From assembly GCA_028532855.1 (NCBI GenBank), contig JAQQAL010000022.1:68844-132843 (forward strand): 64,000 nucleotides of DNA. The letters are read 5' to 3'. A program made the position numbers and the translations under genes. The DNA comes from Candidatus Thalassospirochaeta sargassi (GTDB taxonomy: Bacteria > Spirochaetota > Spirochaetia > UBA9216). The number at the start of each line of letters is the position of its first letter. Positions within the stretch are counted from its first letter, which is position 1. Shown here piece by piece: positions 7,794 to 15,807 of the stretch. A model generated the notes under the pieces. That model saw nothing but the letters and a program-made list of their open reading frames with translations, searched no databases and had not been told where the DNA came from.

Positions 7794-9320
7794 TTATTTA
7801 TTGAGAACGTGCCAGTTAGCATGACCAACAGGAATAGCTGCCCATTCGGCTTCAGCTTTTTCCCATGCTTCGTCGGATGCCTCAGCTTCCCAAACGGTGA
7901 GGCCTCTTTCTTCTCTGGTTGCACCAGGAAGAATGTTGTCAAGGAGCATTGTTACAAAAGCTGTAACTGCCATACCGGTTGTGAAAATAGTTTGAAATAT
8001 ATTAGTTATAACATACTGAGCAGAACCGGGATCGCCGGATACCATAGACGCAGCACCGAAGTGAGCGGGGATTGTAAGACCTGCAAAGAAGCCTACACCA
8101 ATGATGAAGAGGTTTCTCGCGTTATTAAGGTTTGTAAACTGAAGGTTGGAAAGACCAGTTGCGGCTATAAGTCCGAACATGGCGAAGAACAGAGCTCCAG
8201 TAATAGGCTGTGGCATTGTAGCAAGAACCATTCCGAATTTTCCAAAGAAGGGAAGTGCGATGAGGATTACACCTGCACAGCGGATAACACGACGGCTTGC
8301 TACTCTCGTAAGACCAATTGAACCGATATTTTCAGAGTATGAAGTAGTACCATTACATGTCTGAAAAATTGATGCGATAAGACATCCTATACCTTCAGCA
8401 CCAATACCCTTTGATATAATCTTAGATGTCGGAACCGGTGCTTCTGCTATTCTTGCGCATGAATAGTAATCACCAACTGATTCAATCATTGAACCAATGT
8501 AACCGGCAAGCATACCGAGGGCACCGGCAAAGGTGATGGCATTAAATGATGGAACACCCCATTTAAACGGAATAATCGGTTTAATCCAGAATACGGGTGC
8601 AGAACTGATAAGTTCAATACCACCTCTGAGGTTGGCCGGATTACCTTCGGGGATAAGGCCTGTAGCTGTTCCTATCCATGCTAGAATCCATCCGAGGATA
8701 ACTGCAAGAAGAATCGGGAAAAGTGCAAACACTTTAGATCTTCTGGAGAAAACCTGAGAAAAGATTACGATAGCTACGAAAGTGGAAAGAGAAATTACCC
8801 AGTTTCCGGCCATCCAGGGAGCTCCAACACCGTAAAGTGCCAGACCTATCATGGCAATTGTAGGTCCAATAACTATCGGGCTGAAAGCTTTTTTAATTAA
8901 GCCCATAAGACCGGTGTAACCAATGATAATTTCAAAAAGTGAAGCTATCATAACTGCAGCACTGACCTGCTGAATCATAATTTCGTAGCCGAACCCTTCA
9001 GCAGCACACATGCCTACAATAGCAAACATTGGTCCGAGGAAGGAAAAAGTACCACCCTGCAGAATCGGCAGTTTGTTTCCGATAGGAGACTGCTGAATCA
9101 GGGTTGTAATTCCAGCACAGAAAAACATTGTTGAGATAAGAAGTGCGAGTTCCGTGGTGGGAAGTCCCATTGCTCCACCTGTTATCATCGGAATGATAAT
9201 AGTAGAACCGAACTGTGTCAGGAACTGCTGAGCACCGAGAAGAAATGAAAGTCCCCATTTCGGTTTAGTACCAATAGGATATACTACCCAACCTTCTCCT
9301 TTTTTTGCTTCGTCGCTCAT
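7794..9320 (-). CDS. NCS2 family nucleobase permease (uracil/xanthine type)
   Basis: 508 residues with about 12-14 membrane segments. NCS2 landmarks include GAQQFLTQFGS in the first helix, LPILQGGTFSFLGP, the GSMIESVGDYYSCARI region carrying the conserved substrate-binding Glu, and QTCNGTTSYSENIGSIG. These transporters import uracil, xanthine, urate or similar bases by cation symport; which base is used cannot be read from sequence. It is divergent from the aldehyde dehydrogenase/aminotransferase genes across a 422-base regulatory gap, and the window holds both pyrimidine (preTA) and purine operons that could use the substrate. ATG at 9320 follows GGAGG. Confidence 0.9.
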   Translation of the reverse strand: MSDEAKKGEGWVVYPIGTKPKWGLSFLLGAQQFLTQFGSTIIIPMITGGAMGLPTTELALLISTMFFCAGITTLIQQSPIGNKLPILQGGTFSFLGPMFAIVGMCAAEGFGYEIMIQQVSAAVMIASLFEIIIGYTGLMGLIKKAFSPIVIGPTIAMIGLALYGVGAPWMAGNWVISLSTFVAIVIFSQVFSRRSKVFALFPILLAVILGWILAWIGTATGLIPEGNPANLRGGIELISSAPVFWIKPIIPFKWGVPSFNAITFAGALGMLAGYIGSMIESVGDYYSCARIAEAPVPTSKIISKGIGAEGIGCLIASIFQTCNGTTSYSENIGSIGLTRVASRRVIRCAGVILIALPFFGKFGMVLATMPQPITGALFFAMFGLIAATGLSNLQFTNLNNARNLFIIGVGFFAGLTIPAHFGAASMVSGDPGSAQYVITNIFQTIFTTGMAVTAFVTMLLDNILPGATREERGLTVWEAEASDEAWEKAEAEWAAIPVGHANWHVLNK

Positions 9321-9501
9321 AAATCCTCCAAAAAAAATATATTAAGAACAGAATTGAGCATTCTGTATCTTGCAGAAAAAAAATAGATTATTATTTTTTG
9401 TAGTCGTGTCTAAAGTCTTGGTTATTTCGGGTTGGTTAATGTAGTGTGTGATATGTGGTGTGGTTACATTAAAATTTAAGTTAAACATAAATAGATACTT
9501 C

Positions 9502-9531
9502 ATAATAAACAATATGTCCGCTGTAAGTCAA
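9502..9531 (-). promoter_or_regulatory. Candidate promoter of the NCS2 permease gene
   Basis: On the minus strand TTGACT (9526-9531) and TATTAT (9502-9507) are spaced 18 bases apart, leaving a leader of about 175 bases. I looked for a purine riboswitch in that leader and do not see one. Confidence 0.5.
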
Positions 9532-9612
9532 TGTTTTATTAGACTTCTGTCAGACTTTAGATAGATTTTAAGTTACAATTTTGAGATCCGTCAAGTTAAA
9601 TTTAACAAAAAA

Positions 9613-9626
9613 TGTTTGCGCTAAAA
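9613..9626. promoter_or_regulatory. Candidate operator, shared TGTTTGC motif
   Basis: TGTTTGCGCTAAAA has an intact left half of the palindromic motif found elsewhere in the window. It lies about 30 bases upstream of the -35 box of the aldehyde dehydrogenase promoter. Confidence 0.45.
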
Positions 9627-9654
9627 AAATCTGATTAATTTACCATATATAGCC

Positions 9655-9717
9655 TTGACCTGAGCTCTAAAGGATATTATTGTGTCTCTATGATCGGTTG
9701 GATCATTGTCTGACAAT
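9655..9717 (+). promoter_or_regulatory. Promoter and downstream operator of the aldehyde dehydrogenase gene
   Basis: TTGACC (9655-9660), 17-base spacer, TATTGT (9678-9683). The perfect palindrome ATTGTC-T-GACAAT at 9705-9717 would lie in the first 30 transcribed bases, a usual repressor position. The same 13-mer occurs at the mmdA promoter (6809-6821). Confidence 0.65.
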
Positions 9718-9742
9718 ATATTTGAAGTGGAGGAGAGCTAAT

Positions 9743-11134
9743 ATGGCAGATCCCAAAGAAGCTGCTGCGTATATAGCAGGTTTGGTTGAAAGAGCACAGG
9801 CTGCTCAGAAGAAGATTGAATTCGCAACTCAGGAACAGGTCGACGACATGTGTGTAAGAATCGCCTGGGCAGGTTGTAAACCCGATTTCGCAAAAAAACT
9901 CGGTGAGTTTGCTGCTGAAGAATCAGGAATGGGTTTTGGACCCGACAAGGTTGGTAAGATTTACGCAAAGGTAAAAGGAACTCTCAGAGATATGAGAGGC
10001 GAGCCCTCAGTCGGTCTTATTGAAGTTGATGATGAGAAGGGTCTGCTGAAATATGCAAAACCTGTTGGTGTTATCGGAGCACTTGTTCCCTGTACCAACC
10101 CTGAAGCTACTCCTTTTGTTAAGGCTCTTGGAGCAGTTAAAACCAGAAATGCAATAATCATGGCTCCGCATCCGAGAACAAAGGGCACCAACAAGATGGC
10201 TATTGATGCTATCCGGGCTGCTCTCAAGGCTAATAATTTCCCTGAGGACCTCGTTATCGGAATCGATGAAGTATCAGTGGAAGCTACTAATGAACTTATG
10301 AAGCAGACTGATCTCGTTCTTGCTACAGGTGGTGCAGGCATGGTTAAGGCTGCATACTCAAGCGGAACACCCGCTTACGGTGTCGGTGCTGGTAACGCTG
10401 TAAGTGTTATAGCTGATGATGCTGATCTTGCTGATGCTGCAAACAAGATTAAAAGATCAAAGATTTTCGATCACGCAACAAGCTGTTCTACAGAAAACTG
10501 CGTACTTATTCCTGAAAATCTTTATGATGATATGGTTAAGGCTCTTGAAGCTGAAGGCGGATACATGGCCGCTGGCGCAGAGAAAGAAGCCCTCCAGGCT
10601 ACAATGTGGGAAAATGGCGTTCTTTCAAGAAATATCGTTGCACAGCCTGCTCAGAAGATTGCAAAGCTTGCAAAGCTTAATATGGGTGAAGACAAGTGCT
10701 TCATCATGGTTGCAGAAGACGGTGTAGGAAAAGAACACCCCTTCTCTGGAGAGAAACTCTCTCCGGTAACAACACTATACAAATATAAAACCTTTGACGA
10801 AGCAATAGATCTTGTTAACAGGATAACTGACTACTCAGGAGCGGGCCACTCAGCTGGCATCCATACTCAGGATGAAAGAAAGGTTAAAGAGCTTTCACGG
10901 AGAGTCAAGGTTTCCAGAATCATGGTAAACCAGCCGCAGTGTCTTGCTAACTCAGGAGCCTGGACAAACGGCATGCCGATGTCTATGACTCTCGGTTGTG
11001 GTACATGGGGCGGAAATATTGCTTCTGAAAATATCACATGGAAGAATCTTCTTAACTACACCTGGGTTTCTTTCGAGATTGAAAACACAATGCCGACAGA
11101 TGAAGAACTATTCGGCAAGATCATGCACGAATAG
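9743..11134 (+). CDS. CoA-acylating aldehyde dehydrogenase (sulfoacetaldehyde/semialdehyde dehydrogenase-like)
   Basis: 463 residues of the aldehyde dehydrogenase superfamily, the short acylating branch with EutE, AdhE N-domain and SauS. The motif HATSCSTENC places the catalytic Cys at residue 248; GGAGMVKAAYSSGTPAYGVG and GHSAGIHT are typical of this branch. It should oxidise an aldehyde to an acyl-CoA with NAD(P). The closest family name I recall is SauS (sulfoacetaldehyde dehydrogenase), but context favours (methyl)malonate semialdehyde: an omega-aminotransferase follows, and the mmdA promoter shares its operator. Start is ATG 9743 with GGAGGAG upstream; an upstream extension to 9680 crosses the promoter and operator. 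Confidence 0.8.
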   Translation: MADPKEAAAYIAGLVERAQAAQKKIEFATQEQVDDMCVRIAWAGCKPDFAKKLGEFAAEESGMGFGPDKVGKIYAKVKGTLRDMRGEPSVGLIEVDDEKGLLKYAKPVGVIGALVPCTNPEATPFVKALGAVKTRNAIIMAPHPRTKGTNKMAIDAIRAALKANNFPEDLVIGIDEVSVEATNELMKQTDLVLATGGAGMVKAAYSSGTPAYGVGAGNAVSVIADDADLADAANKIKRSKIFDHATSCSTENCVLIPENLYDDMVKALEAEGGYMAAGAEKEALQATMWENGVLSRNIVAQPAQKIAKLAKLNMGEDKCFIMVAEDGVGKEHPFSGEKLSPVTTLYKYKTFDEAIDLVNRITDYSGAGHSAGIHTQDERKVKELSRRVKVSRIMVNQPQCLANSGAWTNGMPMSMTLGCGTWGGNIASENITWKNLLNYTWVSFEIENTMPTDEELFGKIMHE

Positions 11135-11157
11135 GCTGCTCGTTAAGCAGGCACAAA

Positions 11158-11181
11158 AACGACGGGGTAATACCCGTCGTT
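11158..11181. other. Intercistronic hairpin
   Basis: AACGACGGG (11158-11166) pairs with CCCGTCGTT (11173-11181). No T-run follows on the plus strand (ATAAAAAAAC), so it is probably an mRNA-stabilising or processing hairpin between the two genes rather than a plus-strand terminator. Confidence 0.55.
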
Positions 11182-11206
11182 ATAAAAAAACATAAGGGGG
11201 GAGCTA

Positions 11207-12529
11207 ATGGCTGGTGAAGATATCAGGGCTCTTGATAAAAAATATAATTTACACTCCTGGAGTGCGCAGAAAGCACTTAATCCGATTGTTGTAGACAAAG
11301 CTGAAGGCATCTTTTTCTGGGACGCTGACGGCAAGAAATACTACGACATGTCATCACAGCTTGTTAACATGAACGTCGGGCATTGCAACAAGAAAATTGT
11401 TAAAGCAATTCAGGATCAGGCGGAAAAGCTGCCGTTTATCGGTCCTGCCTATGCTGTTGATGTCAGAGCTGAGCTTGCAAGAAAACTCATTGAAGAAGTT
11501 GTTCCCGAGATGGGAAAGGTCTTCTTCACAAATGCAGGTGCAGAAGCAAATGAAAACGCAATTAAAATCGCAAGACTTAAAACAGGAAAGCAGAAAATAT
11601 TCAGCGGTTACCGCTCATACCACGGTGCTACCTATGCTGCTGCAAACCTGACAGGTGAACCCAGGAGACTTGCTTCAGAACCCGGAATTCCCGGATTCGT
11701 AAAATTCTTCAATCCTTATATTGAAAGAGAACCTGTAATCAAGTTTGACAGTGAAGAACAGTACACTGAATACTGCCTTGCAAAGCTTGAGGAGCAGATT
11801 ATCTGGGAAGGTCAGGATAATATTGCCGCACTCTTCCTTGAAACTGTTGTCGGTTCAAACGGTGTACTTATTCCACCTAAGGGATACCTCAAGGGTGTAA
11901 GAGAGCTCTGTACTAAATACGGCATCATGATGGTCTGTGATGAAGTAATGGCCGGCTGGGGAAGAACTGGTGAATGGTTCGCTTACATGAACTGGGATGT
12001 AGTACCTGATATGATTACCTTCGCAAAGGGTGTTACATGCGGTTACGTTCCTATCGGTGGAGTTATCGTTTCTAAAGAAATTGCTGAACACTTTGAAGAG
12101 AACGTCCTAATCTGCGGTCTAACTTACAGTGCTCATCTTATGGGCTGTGCCGCAGGTATTGCTACTATCGACGTTTACAAAGAACTTGATCTTATAAACA
12201 GATCTAAAGAAATGGGTAAGGTTATGGCCAAACTCATGGCTGAACTTCAGGAAAAGCATCCGAGTGTAGGCCCTTGCCGAAACATCGGGCTTTTTGGAAT
12301 GGTTGAGTTTGTTAATAAAGAGAATGGCCCCCTTGTTCCTTACGCAAAGGACCCGAAAGGTCTGATGAAACAGATTATCGGCAAACTCAGAGAGAACGGT
12401 TTTACAACCTACTCACATGAGAACATGATCTCTGTATCACCTCCGCTGATTATCACTGAAGAACAGCTTAAAGAAGCCTTTGCAATACTTGATAAGGTTG
12501 CAACATGGGTTGATGAGAATCTTCTGTAG
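11207..12529 (+). CDS. Class III (omega) aminotransferase, candidate beta-alanine/taurine:2-oxoacid aminotransferase
   Basis: 440 residues with class III PLP aminotransferase landmarks: FFTNAGAEANENAIKIAR, SYHGATY, the PLP-phenol aspartate in CDEVMAGWGRTG (Asp245) and the PLP lysine in TFAKGVTCGYVPIGG (Lys274). Such enzymes transaminate terminal amino groups, as in beta-alanine, beta-aminoisobutyrate, GABA or taurine, giving a semialdehyde. The preceding acylating dehydrogenase would take that product. A strong AGGGGGGAGC precedes ATG. Taurine is an alternative substrate, but no isethionate or sulfoacetate gene is nearby and pyrimidine genes are. Confidence 0.8.
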   Translation: MAGEDIRALDKKYNLHSWSAQKALNPIVVDKAEGIFFWDADGKKYYDMSSQLVNMNVGHCNKKIVKAIQDQAEKLPFIGPAYAVDVRAELARKLIEEVVPEMGKVFFTNAGAEANENAIKIARLKTGKQKIFSGYRSYHGATYAAANLTGEPRRLASEPGIPGFVKFFNPYIEREPVIKFDSEEQYTEYCLAKLEEQIIWEGQDNIAALFLETVVGSNGVLIPPKGYLKGVRELCTKYGIMMVCDEVMAGWGRTGEWFAYMNWDVVPDMITFAKGVTCGYVPIGGVIVSKEIAEHFEENVLICGLTYSAHLMGCAAGIATIDVYKELDLINRSKEMGKVMAKLMAELQEKHPSVGPCRNIGLFGMVEFVNKENGPLVPYAKDPKGLMKQIIGKLRENGFTTYSHENMISVSPPLIITEEQLKEAFAILDKVATWVDENLL

Positions 12530-12556
12530 AATTAACGGATAAAATGATTATAAACC

Positions 12557-12587
12557 GGCTGTTTCCTCTGGGAAGCAGCCTTTTTTT
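12557..12587 (+). terminator. Terminator of the aminotransferase operon
   Basis: GGCTGTTTCC pairs imperfectly with GGAAGCAGCC around TCTG, followed by seven T. Confidence 0.9.
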
Positions 12588-12602
12588 ATGGCTTAATAAA
12601 TT

Positions 12603-13382
12603 TTAAAGATACGACTCAATGAGTTTTATTCGACTTGTAAAATATTCCTTACGCCTGCGGTTAAACTCACCAGGGTCGCCGGTTATACCGATTTCCGCAG
12701 GATTAATATTTTTGAGCTGTTCATGGAGGGATGCAAGGAGATCGTGCCAGCTCATGTCAGTGTGAACGCTGGTTTTGGGAGCATAACCCATAATTTTAAG
12801 ATAGTCTGAACCTGAGTCTTTTTTTATCAGAGCAAGCATTATAAGGTCCTGTGGACTCATCTCTTTAAGAATATCCTCAAAATCGCCTTCGTCATGATAA
12901 AGCCCGCGGTAAAAAAGTTTAAATTCTTCCTCAGCTTTTTTATAATTCTTCTGTTCGTAATATAACTGGGGCAGTAGTGTAATCCCTTTTTTAAGCATAT
13001 ATTCTCTGCATTTTTCAGTATCAAGAAGTGCTTCAGCCTCAGAGAGTAAACCATGTTCAAGATAGGTTGAAGCAATAAAAAAACCAAGAATTGTATCTTC
13101 TGTTTTTTTATATCCCTCGGTTATCACCTCGAACCTGTCTTTAAGGTTTTCAGAACCGCTGAAATTAAGAAAATAATCAAGATAAACCTCAGGCTGTTTC
13201 GGGTATTTTGTAACAGCCTTTTTTAACAGAGCATCTGATTTGTCAAATTCTTTACGTGTTCGATGATAAAGTGCACTATCGATAATTCTTTTCCAGGGTG
13301 CTGTGGAGATGTAAGGAACTACTACCCTGAAGAAGATTACAAGTAGAAAAAGGGCGCCGGGAAGAAAAAGTAATTTAAGCAT
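12603..13382 (-). CDS. Membrane-anchored TPR-like protein, unknown function
   Basis: 259 residues. One N-terminal membrane helix (about residues 4-24) is followed by an all-helical region with TPR-like repeats (the segments around SDALLKKAVTKYPKQPEVYLDY and KKAEEEFKLFYRG are spaced like tetratricopeptide units). It probably acts as a scaffold at the membrane; no specific role can be assigned. AGGAG precedes ATG, and it follows the next gene by 8 bases, so the pair is co-transcribed. Confidence 0.5.
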   Translation of the reverse strand: MLKLLFLPGALFLLVIFFRVVVPYISTAPWKRIIDSALYHRTRKEFDKSDALLKKAVTKYPKQPEVYLDYFLNFSGSENLKDRFEVITEGYKKTEDTILGFFIASTYLEHGLLSEAEALLDTEKCREYMLKKGITLLPQLYYEQKNYKKAEEEFKLFYRGLYHDEGDFEDILKEMSPQDLIMLALIKKDSGSDYLKIMGYAPKTSVHTDMSWHDLLASLHEQLKNINPAEIGITGDPGEFNRRRKEYFTSRIKLIESYL

Positions 13383-13390
13383 TGTAACTC

Positions 13391-13909
13391 CTATAGAACC
13401 TGGAACTTACCTGTCACAGCATCGACTATAACTTTAAAGCTGTGTCTGTCCCTGTTGGTGCATTTTACTATCCAGAAAGGTTTATGTACAAGACTTTGTT
13501 TTAGAATTTCTGAATCAGGTGCAAAAAGAACCTTCATATTATGTATGGATGAATGCATCAGATACGTTTTAGCGGTTTTCAAAGCCTGTTCCTGAGTGTA
13601 ATCCTGTTCGAGGATACCTGCCGTAAGTACTTCTTTCTCCGCTATATCAAAACTGTCTGTGGTCGCTGCATGATTATTAATTAAATCTACCAGGCAGGAA
13701 GCCTTTGTACTTCGACTTTTTCCAAAAAGGGTTTTTACAGTAAAAGAAAAAAGGAACCAGTAGTAGGGGTAATATATTAATTTCTGAACCTGTACCGAAT
13801 GATGCTCGGAATACTTGGAAACAATATTTTTAGCATCATTTTCATTAATCGTGCCGGGTATCAGATTGATTTTTGTTTTGACTGATGTCGTTTCTTTATT
13901 GTCAGGCAT
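13391..13909 (-). CDS. Hypothetical protein
   Basis: 172 residues; not recognised. It has no signal peptide, and a short hydrophobic patch near residues 47-57 (YYPYYWFLFSF). The C-terminal sequence KVIVDAVTGKFQVL resembles the strand ending of PepSY-like or small alpha/beta folds, but this is weak. GGAG lies upstream of the ATG. It sits between the symporter terminator and the TPR-like gene. Confidence 0.45.
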   Translation of the reverse strand: MPDNKETTSVKTKINLIPGTINENDAKNIVSKYSEHHSVQVQKLIYYPYYWFLFSFTVKTLFGKSRSTKASCLVDLINNHAATTDSFDIAEKEVLTAGILEQDYTQEQALKTAKTYLMHSSIHNMKVLFAPDSEILKQSLVHKPFWIVKCTNRDRHSFKVIVDAVTGKFQVL

Positions 13910-13923
13910 GAAGTCTTACTCCG

Positions 13924-13952
13924 AAAAAAGACCGCCCCGAATAAACGGGGCG
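13924..13952 (-). terminator. Terminator of the SSS symporter operon
   Basis: CGCCCCG (13933-13939) pairs with CGGGGCG (13946-13952). On the minus strand GGTCTTTTTT follows the stem. Confidence 0.9.
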
Positions 13953-13977
13953 AAAAAATATTGATCGCGACGAGCAA

Positions 13978-15525
13978 TTATTTATCGATTTTTTTGTTGA
14001 TCCCGCTTGCTTCCTGAGCCAGGTTAAAATCTGACTTTGCGAGCATGTCCTTGGGGATGGGACCAATCTTAATTGCTTCATCCATTGCTTTGACAATATA
14101 GTCAGCAACCGGATGTGATTTTTGTGTTGCTTTACTGACAATTATAATCAGAAGCCAGGACACAATTAAACCACCGAGCATTGGGTCTATACCTGTTCCT
14201 AATTTTTCAAAAAGGAAGGCACTTAAAGCTCCGCCAATAATTGATGAAAGTGCACCCGGGGTGTTGGCTTTTTTCCACCATACAGCACATACATAAGCAG
14301 GGAGGAAAGCACTACCAAGTACTGATGTTGTGAAAATGGTAACTGCGAAAACTCCCGGAGGATTAAATACCGCAATAATTAAACCAACGATACCGAATAT
14401 AAGTACGAGTATTCTAGATACCCAAACCATCTGATGATCAGTAGCTTTGGGGTGGAAGAAACGCTGGAAGATATCTCTTGAAGCGATTGTACCAACCTGA
14501 AGAAGAATTGAGTCGGCTGTTGACATGATAGCTGCCATGATAGCTGCCATAACGATCCCGGTAACAGCAGCGGGAAGAAGCTCGCTTGCAAGTGTAAAGA
14601 TTGCCATTTCCGGATCTGCAAGATTCGGGAGAACAATGATTGCAAAAATACCGAGGAGGTAGGGAGCTGTTACGAAAAACAGGTTCCAGATTGTAGAATA
14701 TACACCGGCAAGACGCGCAGTTTTGGGGCTTTCCATAGCCATATGTCTTGTTACAACGTGTGGCCAGCCCATGTATCCAACTGAAAAGATAAGAACAGCA
14801 CCAAGCAGGTCGCTCCATGCATATTGGTTAGCAAGATCTTTTCCCCAAATGGAGAGGTATGTTGGATCAATTTGTGCAATTGATTCATTAACGGCTGTAA
14901 ATCCGCCGACGTTAATCATTGTCGCTGCAAATATCCAGATCATACCGATAACCATTACCATTGACTGGAAAAAGTCAGTGTACGCAACTGCAAAGTACCC
15001 GCCCATGAATGTATAGAGCATGATGATCCCAACTGCTATTGCAAGAGCCGCACCATATGGTAGACCTGTTACAAGAGCCATTCCCTTACCCCCGGCAATA
15101 AACTGAGCTAGAACATAAAAGAAAAGAAGGAAAACAGATAAACTGCCGCTTATTAAACGGGTAGCTGCATGCGGGTATCTGTGTTCAAGATATTCGATTG
15201 AAGTTAAAGAACCAAGAATCTTAGAGAGTTTTCTCATTCTTCGACCAATAACCGAAAGGTTTACGACTCCGCCACCGATATCACCTACTGCATACCAGAT
15301 AGACCAGTAACCTGTGGTGTAGCCGGCGGATCCTCCACCGAGAAACATATAACCACTCATTGAGGTTGACTGCAGAGTCATTGCTGTTACGAGAGGGCCA
15401 ACCTTTCGACCTCCAAGAAGATACCCTTCAAGGTCTTTGGCTCCGCCTTTCTTGACAGCCCAGAATCCAATGCCTACTACTACAACGTAGTAAAAAACTA
15501 GAAAAATAAGAACTACTGGGTTCAT
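13978..15525 (-). CDS. Sodium:solute symporter (SSS family)
   Basis: 515 residues with about 13 membrane helices. The start of the protein matches SSS transporters (FLVFYYVVVVGIGFWA, then DLEGYLLGGRKVGPLVTAMT), and helix 8 has MSTADSILLQVGT with the Ser/Thr sodium-site residues. SSS members import proline, pantothenate, acetate, allantoin or nucleobase derivatives with sodium; the substrate is not evident. Its ATG overlaps the stop of a 44-codon gene (TAATG). Pantothenate or a pyrimidine breakdown product would suit the neighbourhood, but this is only inference. Confidence 0.85.
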   Translation of the reverse strand: MNPVVLIFLVFYYVVVVGIGFWAVKKGGAKDLEGYLLGGRKVGPLVTAMTLQSTSMSGYMFLGGGSAGYTTGYWSIWYAVGDIGGGVVNLSVIGRRMRKLSKILGSLTSIEYLEHRYPHAATRLISGSLSVFLLFFYVLAQFIAGGKGMALVTGLPYGAALAIAVGIIMLYTFMGGYFAVAYTDFFQSMVMVIGMIWIFAATMINVGGFTAVNESIAQIDPTYLSIWGKDLANQYAWSDLLGAVLIFSVGYMGWPHVVTRHMAMESPKTARLAGVYSTIWNLFFVTAPYLLGIFAIIVLPNLADPEMAIFTLASELLPAAVTGIVMAAIMAAIMSTADSILLQVGTIASRDIFQRFFHPKATDHQMVWVSRILVLIFGIVGLIIAVFNPPGVFAVTIFTTSVLGSAFLPAYVCAVWWKKANTPGALSSIIGGALSAFLFEKLGTGIDPMLGGLIVSWLLIIIVSKATQKSHPVADYIVKAMDEAIKIGPIPKDMLAKSDFNLAQEASGINKKIDK

Positions 15526-15659
15526 TATTTGTCACCCCCCTGATTTTCAGCGTCATCTACCCAGTTTCTGGTTTTTACCCAGAATATTATTGTGTAGATG
15601 ATCCAGAAGAGTGGAAATCCAAACAGCACTAAAGCTGTTAAGCCTGGTAATCCAAACAT
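15525..15659 (-). CDS. 44-residue membrane partner of the SSS symporter
   Basis: A short reading frame, ATG at 15659 with GGAGG 7 bases upstream, ending in TAA whose last base is shared with the symporter ATG. The protein begins MFGLPGLTALVLFGFPLF, forms one membrane helix (about residues 4-28) and ends in a charged tail (VDDAENQGGDK). Tiny proteins in this position are known before several sodium symporters (YhdT/MetS-like or symporter small accessory proteins). Overlap and a perfect binding site make it convincing despite its size. Confidence 0.8.
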   Translation of the reverse strand: MFGLPGLTALVLFGFPLFWIIYTIIFWVKTRNWVDDAENQGGDK

Positions 15660-15807
15660 ACTTCCTCCAAAATATTTTTTAGGGCATTACTACCCAAAAA
15701 ACAGCCTAAATGTGAATGGAAATAACTGTCAAGTATAAAGTCGTGCTATATTATCCACTTAAGTCCCACAATTTGAAAAAAATTCAGATTAGTGTTATTG
15801 TAGCCGA

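Noticed and set aside
7740-8321. 193-codon open frame on the plus strand
   Set aside because: It lies antisense to the NCS2 permease and starts inside its terminator; no family features.
9321-9502. Purine riboswitch in the permease leader
   Set aside because: No conserved purine aptamer core or three-way junction could be recognised by eye.
9743-12529. Taurine degradation pair (sulfoacetaldehyde dehydrogenase and taurine aminotransferase)
   Set aside because: Family similarity allows it, but no sulfite-lyase, isethionate or sulfonate transporter genes are present, and operators tie the genes to pyrimidine and acyl-CoA genes. Kept as an alternative only.
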